Shown: positions 55,460 through 64,000 of the stretch, piece by piece
Layout: each line of letters starts with the position of its first letter
Numbering within the stretch: the first letter of the stretch is position 1
DNA from: Prorocentrum cordatum
Taxonomy: Eukaryota; Sar; Dinophyceae; Prorocentrales; Prorocentraceae
Direction of reading: 5' to 3'
Length of the DNA stretch: 64,000 nucleotides
NCBI GenBank assembly: GCA_963575745.1
Contig: CAUYUJ010002738.1
Span: forward strand, 22,342-86,341
Translations under genes and position numbers: made by a program
The notes under the pieces: generated by a model
The model's database searches: none
What the model was told of the DNA's origin: nothing
What the model saw: only the letters and a program-made list of their open reading frames with translations

Positions 55460-55744
55460 TTAGGATTCAGCGAGCCGGCGGCTGGCTTGTTCAATGGCCG
55501 CTTTGTCCACACGTGCCTGAAAAAGGATATGTTGCATCTGTGCACATGCTGCCCTTAGCTTCTCCCTGTCTTGCCTCTGTTTCTCTTCCCGCTCTCTGAT
55601 GGCGACGCGACGACTGCTATGCACTTCTAACGCAATGCATTCCTCGCAAAACCACGACAAACTGCACTTCGGACACACTTGAGAGAATTGGGCACGTACG
55701 GGTCGGCCACAGGGCCCCCGGTTTTGCGTGCTTCTCCTGGGCAA
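55460..55744 (-). CDS. Hypothetical 94-codon frame with CX2C-X5-CX2C
   Basis: Minus frame MPRRSTQNRGPC..., then CPKCSLSWFCEEC (two CX2C pairs, a zinc-ribbon-like spacing) near residue 34, followed by a charged helix REREEKQRQDREKLRA likely to form a coiled coil. It ends exactly where the LINE-D remnant starts. It could be a LINE-associated fragment or an exon. No family recognised. Confidence 0.3.
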   Translation of the reverse strand: MPRRSTQNRGPCGRPVRAQFSQVCPKCSLSWFCEECIALEVHSSRRVAIREREEKQRQDREKLRAACAQMQHILFQARVDKAAIEQASRRLAES

Positions 55745-57079
55745 CGATTATCCGCCTGAGGCGGGCATCCCGTGCCCGCTATCCAGCAACTTTCCCGGAT
55801 AGAGAAGCTGCTCGTAGTCCGATTTGACGACGGACGAAGGGACTCAAAATAATCAACTCTTCTGGAGCTAGAACGTCCCGCTCTCGGGGCCTTTCCCCGA
55901 CACCTGCTCGACGTCGGCGCGCTCTGCCCCCTCAGTCTCGGCCCCACGTTCCATTGAGTACCTTGTGACTTCTCCTTTTGTTCATCCTTTTTCATCCTGC
56001 ATGATAAATGCATCAAACTCTGGTACACTACGGTGGTCCATTCTCGGTGGCACGAGGTTTTGTCGATAGAATCCCTTCGACAACGGTGGAGGATTGCGGT
56101 CATCAGTTTCGCTGTTGGTTGTCTTTGTCTTTGGCAGCGGGGTCGCACCAATCGGCCTCCTTGTGCATGCCGAGCCAGGCGCGCGGCGTCAGGTAAGTGC
56201 CCCGTCGGCTGAGCCGAGGGCCCCTCTTCCACGGCCTATATAGTTCCCCGTTTCCGGGGGTCCTTCCGTCCAGATCTTCATCCGAATACGGAATCAGGGA
56301 CAGCCCTTCGAAGGGCTTCGGCTGGTCCATGATCAATTGTTTCGGTATCCGACAGGCCTGAGCCTGAGGCGGGTCCGTTAGGCGAGTTCTGAACAGGATT
56401 CGGGCGATACGATGGTCCAGGACACGTCTGAAAGCTAGCATAATCCTCGTTCTATTCCATTGGATGCAGACTCTCTTCCTCCGACTGAGGGCCGCTTTCT
56501 TCTCCACCCTGCCCATTCATTATACGTCGTGATAGTTGTTCGTTGATATAGCGACTTCCACCGGCTGGGCTGGATGGGAACGTTTCTCGGCGGGCTCTGC
56601 TGATCGTACTTCGTATGAACTGATATCCTCGGGCTTGATTGCGCTGATATTATCTCTGATGGCCTTCCCTTGGTAGCATTGGCTGGGCCGTGCCCTCTGT
56701 CTGGCGCTGGAACTCTTTTTGTATTCTGATGATATATAGGGGAATCCCCCTCTGTTAAATCAAACGCAGACTCCGATGCTTGCCGACCAGGAAGATTGAA
56801 AGAAAGAGGTCGCCCCCTTGGGGCGCCTTCCTTAGTAATACGCTCGGGGCAATTTTGTCGTTCTATTTATCCGAGCGTTCCTTCCTGTCGTCCCCCTGTC
56901 CAGCGAGCCGACGGCTGAGCCGTCGCTTCGGCTAATAACCAGCTTTTTGCCTGGATATTGACCATCCCTGCAATATGTTCCGATGTACTCTCGATTACCC
57001 CTGAAGGTAACTTCCGCGAGGAAAACTCAGGGGGCATCGCCGAAGCCATGGCAAGGAAGGGGTGTTCCATTAAGCGGAT
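55745..57079. other. Less GC-rich unique sequence; possible exon material
   Basis: Base composition is visibly less biased than the surroundings. A minus frame at 56516-56103 (137 codons) contains QPKPFEGLSLIPYSDEDL and GELYRPWKRGPRLSRRG and looks less repetitive than most frames here. No homologue recognised and no splice signals judged reliable, so no gene is called. Confidence 0.3.
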
Positions 57080-57290
57080 AATTTGGACGCCCGAAATGGG
57101 CACGGAAAAAATGGGTACAATGCCCAACAACAAATGTTGTCCCAAACCAACAGCGGCGACTGTTGGGCGGGCGGCCTTCTCTCGAATGGACACAGGCCGC
57201 GGCGGCGCCGACAGCGAATCCTGTCCAAAATGAACAAGAACTGCTGTTGAGCATTGTACCCACTCTTTCCGTGCCCATCTCTTTCGTGCA
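57080..57290. repeat. Foldback (inverted-repeat) element
   Basis: Arms GGGCACGGAAAAAATGGG + TACAATGC (57098-57123) and its reverse complement (57251-57276) match at 24 of 26 bases. Similarity extends inward (CCAACAACAAATG versus TCAACAGCAGTTC) and outward. The ~130-bp centre is unique. Confidence 0.7.
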
Positions 57291-57544
57291 GAGATAAAAG
57301 AGATATATGTGGTAGGGAGGAGGCCGGCCGGCCGACGACACGACTACGATGGGGGAACCACCCCACACGCGCGCGAAAGCTAGCTCGTTCCTTTTTATCC
57401 TATACCTCTCGAGTATGAGTGGCTGCAAACGACCAGTCAGTACAACAGCAATGATGACAAGGGCAACTGGATGGTGGTGCGGAGGGAGCGTGTTAACTAC
57501 CTATACGACAGCCCTGCGGGCGATAACGAAGGTGGGGGGGATTG

Positions 57545-57660
57545 AGAAACAAATGAATTGATGGATTGGGCTGGGTGGATTGGATTGGGTGGGATAAGAT
57601 AAGATGGGACAATATGGGTTGGATAAGATAAGATAAGATGGATTGGATTGGACAATATGG
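57545..57660 (+). repeat. GATAAGATAAGAT / GGATTGGATTGG repeats
   Basis: Degenerate pentamers GGATT and GATAA. Confidence 0.85.
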
Positions 57661-57732
57661 ACTATTGGATCAGAAAGCCCGCCGCAGGCGCCGAAAAAAA
57701 AAGAATTATGAAATTAGCGACATGCGTTAGCG

Positions 57733-57915
57733 CCGGGACGCCCAGGACACCCGGGACACCCGGGACACCGCCCGGCCCAACTGGGACACCTCCAAGCCGC
57801 CGGCGGACGGGAAACGGACTTTCGCTCCTATTGACCCCCGGGACACCCGGGACACCGCCCGGCCCAACTGAGACACCTCCCAGCCACCGGCGGACGGGAA
57901 CGAACTTTCGCTCCT
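57733..57915 (+). repeat. 87-bp tandem duplication with GGGACACCC repeats
   Basis: GACACCGCCCGGCCCAACTG recurs at 57764 and 57851. Each copy ends CGGCGGACGGGAA then ACTTTCGCTCCTA. Confidence 0.8.
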
Positions 57916-58044
57916 AATTCGGCCTAGCTACAGGAGGACCACGCGCAGCTTCGCGTCGCCCGCACGCACGACACGAACACGAAACCGAAACCGATTTCCC
58001 AGTGGGGGGTCTCCGTTTCACTGCGATCTCACCCCCCATCCTCC

Positions 58045-58250
58045 GACCTATGCGGTGCTATCTATGTGGTGCACTATATGCGGCGATACAACCTATGTAA
58101 TGCAATGTATGCGGTGCAATTTATGTGGTGCAATGTACGCGGTGCAACCTATGTACTGCAGTCTGCGCGGTGCAACCAATGTGGTGCAGTGTACGCGATG
58201 CAACCGATGTAATGCAATATATATGTATATATGTATGCGGTGCAATGTAT
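58045..58250 (+). repeat. ~15-bp repeats TGCGGTGCAATGTA
   Basis: Degenerate (A/G)TGTGGTGCAATGTA units, about 13 copies, plus a TATATATGTATATATG patch. Confidence 0.8.
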
Positions 58251-58254
58251 GCCA

Positions 58255-58440
58255 TGCGGCGACGGCGACAGAAGGCGACGGGCGGAGACGGGCGGCACGG
58301 GCGGCGACGGGCGGGGATGGCGACGGGCGGCGACGGCGACGGGCGGCGACGGGCGGCACGGGCGGCGACGGGCGGGGATGGCGGCGACGGGCGGCGACGG
58401 CGAAGGGCGGCGACGGGCGGCGACGGGCGGCACGGCGGCG
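58255..58440 (+). repeat. GGCGAC/GGGCGGCGAC minisatellite
   Basis: Alternating GGCGACGG and GGGCGGCGACG units. Confidence 0.9.
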
Positions 58441-58529
58441 GTTTTGCCGCGAGGGTCCCGAGATGGTAAACCGAAGTAAGAACCCCTAGTGCTGCAAGCA
58501 TTGTTGGGACTCGAAACATCGTCTCGGGG

Positions 58530-61500
58530 TCGCTCATGGAAGGCCTCAAGACGGCCCAGCATAGCCCAATAATGCGGCCCGAGAGGACCTCAAGATGGTC
58601 AAAGATGGTTTCAAACTTGTCTCTAGGAGGACCCAAAGACTGTCCAAGATTACCTACAAGACGGCCCCAGAGGGTCCAAGAGGCACCAGTCCAAGGGCAG
58701 TCTAAGACGGCACAAGAGAGCTTCAAGACAGCCCACGAGGCTCCAAAAAGTCTCAAGAGGGCTCCAAGAGGATCCCCGAGATGGCCTCAAGAGGCACAAA
58801 TCGGCCATCCCTTTTCGGTTTTTGGGCGCTCTCGCATTTTCAAGCTTCCGACAGACCTGAAGGGCTCATGATACCGCCAAGATCGTTCCAAGACGCCACA
58901 AGAGGCTCCCAAGAGGGCCCCAAGACAGCTCAAGAAGGCCCGAAGACGGCCCGAGAGTCTCCTTGGACCAAAACGAAAAGACAAATGGTTCTGGAAAGCA
59001 GGCGGCCCAAACGGGGAAGTCACGCGGTCCAAGCGGCCCGGGCGCTCCAAGCACTGAGTAGCGCATGGCTTCGGCACACTCTCCCTGTGACAGGAGCACT
59101 GATGAACAGCCCAAGTTGAAAAAAAAAAAAAAAGCATTCGGACAGCGGGCGGCCCAAACGGGGAAAACTTGTTTGGTCTGCGGGGCGAGAGCGAAGCTCT
59201 TCCGATAAAAGCTAGGCGGGCTACGCACAGCTCTAATTGGGGCGACAGGGCAAAGGCGGGCCGGGCCAAACGGGGCAAACACGCAGCTGAGAAACACGGG
59301 CAGTCCAAACTTGGAGAGCGCGACATTCGAACAACGGACGGTCCAAACGGTCCAAGAGCGACCTCGAGACTGCCGAAAATGGCGATTCCGCTAGGGTCCC
59401 CCTTAAGCAAATTATCAGTCTCCAACATCGCATGTTGAAAAGGATGTTTCCCCCCTCCCAAAACCCCTCTCCTGGGAGCCTGGCCCGGTCGATTTGGAGA
59501 CGGGGGGGGTCCCCCGGGAGGTGGGTGAACGCATCTGGGGGGGCAGAAGGCCCCAATACAGGTCAAGAGGGAGCCAACAGGCCCTTGGGGTGGTCCACGA
59601 AGGCCACGAGTCGCAGAAAGATCATTCCAAAACGCCCATGCTGGCCTCCAGACAGCCCAATAGGCCCTCAAGACGCCCACAGAGGCCCCCAACAAGCGCC
59701 CCAATAGAGCCTCCAAAAGCGAAAATCGCCCCATTCCCTCTTGGGAAAACGTGCATTCTTAGCACGTTCGCCTCTTGGGCGTTCACAACGTACTGCCCGA
59801 GAGGCCATGCAGATCGCCCCAAGACGGGCCAAGAAGCCCCTAAGAGGGCTCCAAGACAACCCAAGATGGCCCGCAGACGGCCCAGGAAGCTCCCAAGACG
59901 TCACAGGAGGGCCCCAAGACAGCCCCAAGAGGGGGCCCAGAAGGGGGAACCCGAATGGATATTTCGAGTCATCCACCCCAAGACGCCCCCAGGCTGCCCC
60001 AAAGAGCTCCCAACAGACTGAGCCCCAAGATGGCCGCAACAAGCTTTCAAGAGGCCCCCAGGAGGCCCCCAAGAGGTTCGAAAACTGCCTCCAAGACACC
60101 CCCGAGACCCCTCCCACGAGACCCCATCAGCCGAGACCCCATCAGCCATCCGAGTGGCCTCAGACCCGCAACCCAGGCACGGTGGCAGGATGTGCCGAAG
60201 GCCATTCGACCCGCCGCCCCCTGTCGATTCATCGCAGGGGTGCCTGGCGTGCCGAATCCTCTCGGTTTTGGTTTTGGTTCTTTTCCACAAGAACTCCCCC
60301 TGGGACTTCGGCGCGTTCCGCCGGGGTCCCGGAAGAGGTGGTTGCAAAGGGTTTTCCTGCCCCAGACGGCCCGAAGATGGCCCAAGGTGGCTTCCAAGAC
60401 GCCTCCAAGACGGCCAAGATGGCCTGCAAGACGGCTAAGATGGCTCCAATATGCCTCCAAGACGGCCCAAGGTGCACCCAAGACGGCCTAAGATGGCCTC
60501 AAGACCTCCAAGACGGCCCAAGATGCACCCAAGACGGCCTAAGATGGCCTCAAGATGGCCCAAGACGGGCCAAGAGGCGCCCAAGAGGCCTCCAAGACGG
60601 CCCAAGAGGCCTCCAAGAGGTCCTCCAGGAAGGCCGGAAGAGGCCAAAATCATTAGTGTTCCTTAGGTTTTTGAAAGATGTTGGCGGTTGCGCCTTTTCG
60701 GCTTTCCGACGGCCCAAGACGGCCCAAGAGGCCCCCAAGGTCGCCCGAAGATCGCCCAAGAGGCCTCCAAGATGGCCCCGTGACGGCCCAAGAGGCCCCC
60801 AAGACGGCCCCAAAACGGCCCCAAGAGGGCCCCAAGACGGCCCCAAGAGGGCCCCAACAGGGCCCCAAGTCGGCCCAGAAAGGCCACCCAAACGGCTTCC
60901 GACGGCGTCAGACGGGCCAGGAGCCCACCAAGATGGCCGAAATTGGCTCGAAGCTGGCCCAAGACGGCCCAAGAGGCCTCCAAGAGGGCCTCCAGGAAGG
61001 CCAGAAAAGGCCAAAAGCACTGATTTGCCTTAGGTGTTCGAAGGATTTTGACATTTGCTTCGTTTCGGCCTTCCGACGGCTCGATACGGCCCAAGAGCCC
61101 CCAAAGATCGCCGAAGGATCGCCCAGAAGGCCTCCAAGATGGCCCCAAGACGGCCCCAAGAGGCCCCCAAGACGGCCCCAAGAGGCCCCCAGGACGGCCC
61201 AGGAGGCTTTTAAGACGCCCAAGAGGGCCTCCCAGAAGGCCCTGGAGCATTCCACGAGGGCCCCAAGTTGGCTCAGAGAGACTCCCCAAAAGGCTTCCGA
61301 CGGCGTCGGACGGGCCAGGGGCTCACCGCCGAAGATGGCACTAAGATGGCCCAAGACGGCCCAAGAGGCCTCCAAGAGGGCCTCAAGGAAGGCCCGAAAA
61401 GGCCAAAATCATTGATTCCCCCTGAGTGTGTGAAGGGTTGTGGCAGTTGCTTGTTTTCTAGCGTCCGACGGCCCGAGACGGCCCAAGTGCCCCCAAAGAT

Positions 61501-61640
61501 CGCCCAAGAGGCCCCCAAGACGGCCCAAGAGGCCTCCCCCACGCTCAAGATGGCCTCCAAGACGGTCCAAGAGCCCTTCAAGACGTCCTCCAAGAAGGCC
61601 CGAAAGGGTCAAAATGGCCTCCAGGCGGCCAAGATGACCT
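58530..61640 (+). repeat. CCAAGACGGCC minisatellite field with 360-390-bp higher-order units
   Basis: Degenerate 11-13-bp units (CCCAAGACGGCC, CCAAGAGGC, CCAAGATGG) fill about 3 kb. From 60.6 kb a longer unit is visible: GGCCAAAATCATT..., a ~60-bp less repetitive segment with TTCGGCTTTCCGACGGC, then the short units, recurring near 60645, 61005 and 61395. A poly-A run lies at 59120-59134. Long plus frames rich in RRPKRPP are artefacts of this array. Confidence 0.85.
60193..60305 (+). repeat. Dispersed ~100-bp repeat, copy 1
   Basis: Contains TCGATTCATCGCAGGGGTGC, CTGGCGTGCCGAATCCTCTC and GGTTTTGGTTTTGG. A close copy is at 61785-61885. Confidence 0.85.
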
Positions 61641-61784
61641 TCAAGATGCCCACGTGTTCCCCGAAGGCTTTCCAAACCGATTCGGGAACACATGGTCCGA
61701 TAGCTTGGCAGGTCTGGCCTCAACAACGTTCGGCCACATAGGCGCTTCCAGAAAGGCAGTGGGCGGCGGTAACTCACCGTAGGC

Positions 61785-61885
61785 GTCTTCGATCCGCCGC
61801 CCCCTTGTCGATTCATCGCAGGGGTGCCTGGCGTGCTGAATCCTCTCGATTTTAGTTTTGGCTCTTTTTCGGGGGGGAACAAAAA
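61785..61885 (+). repeat. Dispersed ~100-bp repeat, copy 2
   Basis: Same as 60193-60305 with a few substitutions. It lies just before the 180-bp duplicated segment. Confidence 0.85.
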
Positions 61886-61887
61886 AA

Positions 61888-62050
61888 AAATCCCGGCAAA
61901 GCAACCTAACAGCGATGTGTAGAAGCATATCTGGAAGCATTCCCCTTAAGATTCAGATAAGAATCCTGTTGTAGAATTCTGCTGTTCTCGCAGTCGTGGC
62001 CGCATTCGCGATGGCAGTCGCAGTGGCAACAGCAGTCGCAGTCACAGCCT
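61888..62050 (+). repeat. ~180-bp segment, copy 1, leading into a CAGCCT array
   Basis: Begins ATCCCGGCAAAGCAACCTAA and contains AGCGATGTGTAGAAGCATAT and CATTCGCGATGGCAGTCGCA. A second copy is at 63433-63610 and leads instead into (TCC)n. Confidence 0.85.
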
Positions 62051-62930
62051 CAGCCTCAGCCTGCCTTTGCCTCAGCCTCAGCCTGCCTCAGCCTCGCCCT
62101 CGGCCTGCTTCAGCCTCAACATCAGTCTGCCTTCAGCCTCGGCCTCAGCCTGCCTCAGCCTCACCCTCAGCCTGCATCAGCCTCAGCCTGCCTCAGCCTC
62201 GCCCTCAGCCTGCTTCAGCCTCAACATCAGTCTGCCTTCAGCCTCGGCCTCAGCCTGCCTCAGCCTCACCCTGCATCAGCCTCAGCCTCAGCCTCAGCCT
62301 GCCTCAGCATCAGCCTGCCTCAGCCTCAGCCTCAGCCTGCCTCTGCCTCAGCCTCAGCCTGCTTCAGCCTCAGCCTCAGTCTGCCGTCGGCCTCGGCCCC
62401 AGCCTCAGCCTGCCTCAGCCTCAGCCTGCATCAGCCTCAGCCTCAGCCACAGCCTGCCTCAGCATCAGCCTGCCTCAGCCTCAGCCTCAGCCTGCCTCAG
62501 CCTCAGCCTCAGCCTGCTTCAGCCTCAGCCTCAGTCTGCCTTCAGCCTCGGCCTCAGCCTCAGCCTGCCTCAGCCTCAGCCTGCATCAGCCTCAGCCTCA
62601 GCCTCAGCCTGCCAGCATCAGCCTGCAGCCTCAGCCTCAGCCTCAGCCTGCCTCAGCCTCAGCCTCAGCCTGCTTCAGCCTCAGCCTCAGTCTGCCTTCA
62701 GCCTCGGCCTCAGCCTCAGCCTGCCTCAGCCTCAGCCTGCATCAGCCTCAGCCTCAGCCTCAGCCTGCCTCAGCATCAGCCTGCCTCAGCCTCAGCCTCA
62801 GCCTGCCTCAGCCTCAGCCTCAGCCTGCTTCAGCCTCAGCCTCAGTCTGCCTTCAGCCTCGTCCTCAGCTTCAGTCTGCCTTCAGCCTCAGCCTGCCTCA
62901 GCCTCAGCATCAGCCTGCCTCAGCATTCAA
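62050..62930 (+). repeat. (CAGCCT)n minisatellite
   Basis: CAGCCTCAGCCTGCCTCAGC units in a longer ~170-180-bp pattern (variants TCTGCCTTCAGCCTCGGCC). Open in all plus frames (QPQPAS, SLSLPQ, ASASAC), typical of a 6-bp repeat. Confidence 0.95.
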
Positions 62931-63275
62931 AGTGTGGCCCGGGAATGGAGTTCTGGGAACTCGAAGAACACGAAGTGGCCTACAGTTGGCTCCGGGCATT
63001 CAAAATCATGCCCAGGAATGGAGTTCTGGGAACTCGAAGACCACGAAGTGGCCTACAGTTGGCTCCGGGCATTCAAAATCATGCCCAGGAATGGAGTTCT
63101 GGGAACTCGAAGAGCACGAAGTGGCCTACAGTTGGCTCCGGGCATTCAAAATGTGGCCCGGGAATGGAGTTCTGGGAACTCGAAGAGCACGAAGTGGCCT
63201 ACAGTTGGCTCCGGGCATTCAGAATGTGGCCCGGGAATGGAGTTCTGGGAAATCGAAGAACACGAAGTGTGTGAC
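62931..63275 (+). repeat. Second 73-bp tandem array, 4.7 copies
   Basis: AATGGAGTTCTGGGAACTCG recurs at 62944, 63017, 63090, 63163 and 63236, exactly 73 bp apart; units also have AAGTGGCCTACAGTTGGCTC. The sequence is unlike the 8957-9412 array except for a short TTCAAAATGTGGC-like stretch. Confidence 0.95.
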
Positions 63276-63432
63276 TGTATGCGAAAAACGATCCCCCCCG
63301 GCAAACCCCAACGGCCCCCCAACGGCCCCCCAACGGCTCCCCAACGGCTGCCCAGACCCCCCTGTGGAGTAATGTGCTGCTCTCTTTTTAGACCACTTAG
63401 AAACCTATCAGTCTTCGCTGTTAGGTAAAAAA
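63276..63432. other. Spacer with CAACGGCCCC repeats
   Basis: Four AACGGCCCCCC-like units, then unique sequence. Confidence 0.7.
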
Positions 63433-63610
63433 TTATCCCGGCAAAGCAACCTAACAGCGATGTGTAGAAGCATATCTGAAAGCATTCCCCTTAAGATTCA
63501 GATGAAAATCCAGTTGTCGAATTCTGCTGTTCTCGCAGTCGTAGTCGCATTCGCGATGACAGTCGCAGCGGCAACGGCAGTCGCAGTCACAGCCTCAGCC
63601 TCAGCCTGCC
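63433..63610 (+). repeat. ~180-bp segment, copy 2
   Basis: About 92-95% alike by eye to 61888-62065. It ends in CAGCCTCAGCCTCAGCCTGC and then switches to (TCC)n. Confidence 0.85.
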
Positions 63611-64000
63611 TCCTCCTCCTCCTCTTTCTCCTGCTCCTCCTCTTCCTCCTCCTCCTCCTCCTCTTCCTCCTGCTCGTCCTCGTTCTCGTCCTCCTCGTCT
63701 TGCTCGTCCTCCTCCTCCTGGTGCTCTCTCCTCCTCCTCCTCCTCCTCCTCCTCCTCCTCCTCCTCCTCCTCCTCCTGGTGGTCCTCGTTCTCCTCCTCC
63801 TGGTGCTCTCCCCCCCCCTCCTCCTCCTCGTCCTCCTCCTCCTCCTCCTCGTCCTCCTCCTCCTCCTCTTCCTCCTCCTCCTCCTCCTCCTCCTCCTCAT
63901 CCTTCTCTTCCTGGTAGTCCTCCCCCTCCCCTCCTCCTCCTCCTCCTCCTCTTCCTGGTCGTCCTCCTCCTCCTGGTCGTCCTCCTCCTCCTGCTCGTCC
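63611..64000. repeat. (TCC)n microsatellite to window end
   Basis: Pyrimidine triplets with GTC and CTGGTGGTCC interruptions; continues past the window. Confidence 0.95.

Noticed and set aside
59741-61033. 430-codon plus-strand frame (RRPKRPP repeats)
   Set aside because: Translation of the CCAAGACGGCC minisatellite; other frames are equally open.
62000-63428. Two ~455-codon plus-strand frames rich in QPQPASAS / SLSLPQ
   Set aside because: The (CAGCCT)n array is open in all frames and runs on into a 73-bp array; no start context or domain.

Overview
This window looks like nuclear DNA from a dinoflagellate. The clearest evidence is at 38710-38761 on the minus strand: a complete 22-nt dinoflagellate spliced leader (DinoSL) followed by two 15-nt relict leaders, directly upstream of a long non-LTR retrotransposon (LINE). 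The LINE proteins are of the kind seen in dinoflagellates (the ORF2 RPLSLKN block, a C-terminal CCHC knuckle, and in one element an RNase H domain). The rest is GC-rich, full of microsatellites and almost gene-free. I found no host protein gene, tRNA, rRNA or SL RNA gene that I can support.

Layout. 1-28.4 kb and 46.8-48.4 kb are a mosaic of modular repeats. Most blocks start with a conserved left end (CCCGGAAAGGGC..., then GGCCGGCG) and finish with a conserved right end (CCTTTCCGGGTTCGTGGGTCGATCATGTT-like). Between the ends lie variable tandem cargoes: ~40-bp 'GATGTCTCGAGCGAAACGCT' modules, ~430-bp units holding a ~210-bp core, and 16-, 24-, 41-, 53-, 62- and 75-bp arrays. A 73-bp array, a ~160-bp (GAC)n-bearing array, a ~160-bp array at 17 kb and several microsatellites lie between the blocks. 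25.6-26.0 kb is a 9-bp minisatellite. 31.0-32.6 kb is a 1.6-kb polypurine (GGA)n tract.

32.6-46.3 kb is a retroelement cluster. It holds LINE-A, near full length on the minus strand with SL-tagged 5' end, ORF1 and ORF2 (APE endonuclease and RT). LINE-B follows on the plus strand (RT and RNase H, decayed). LINE-C (42.1-44.3 kb) is broken into two consecutive pieces in opposite orientation, as expected from twin priming. A minus-strand RNase H remnant lies at 45.8-46.1 kb. RT scraps lie at 51.2-51.95 kb and a 5'-truncated LINE-D at 54.7-55.5 kb. LINE-A and LINE-C have (GGA)n/(TCC)n microsatellite on both sides, and LINE-D has it at its 3' end.

48.4-64 kb is more satellite DNA: 60-bp repeats, a cluster of four near-perfect hairpins at 49.83-50.03 kb, a foldback element at 57.1-57.3 kb, a 3-kb CCAAGACGGCC minisatellite field with a 360-390-bp higher-order period, a (CAGCCT)n array, and a second, unrelated 73-bp array.

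The window is best read as a transposon and satellite reservoir. SL-tagged LINEs insert into purine microsatellites, while a separate end-conserved, interior-variable repeat family spreads or amplifies, always in the same orientation.
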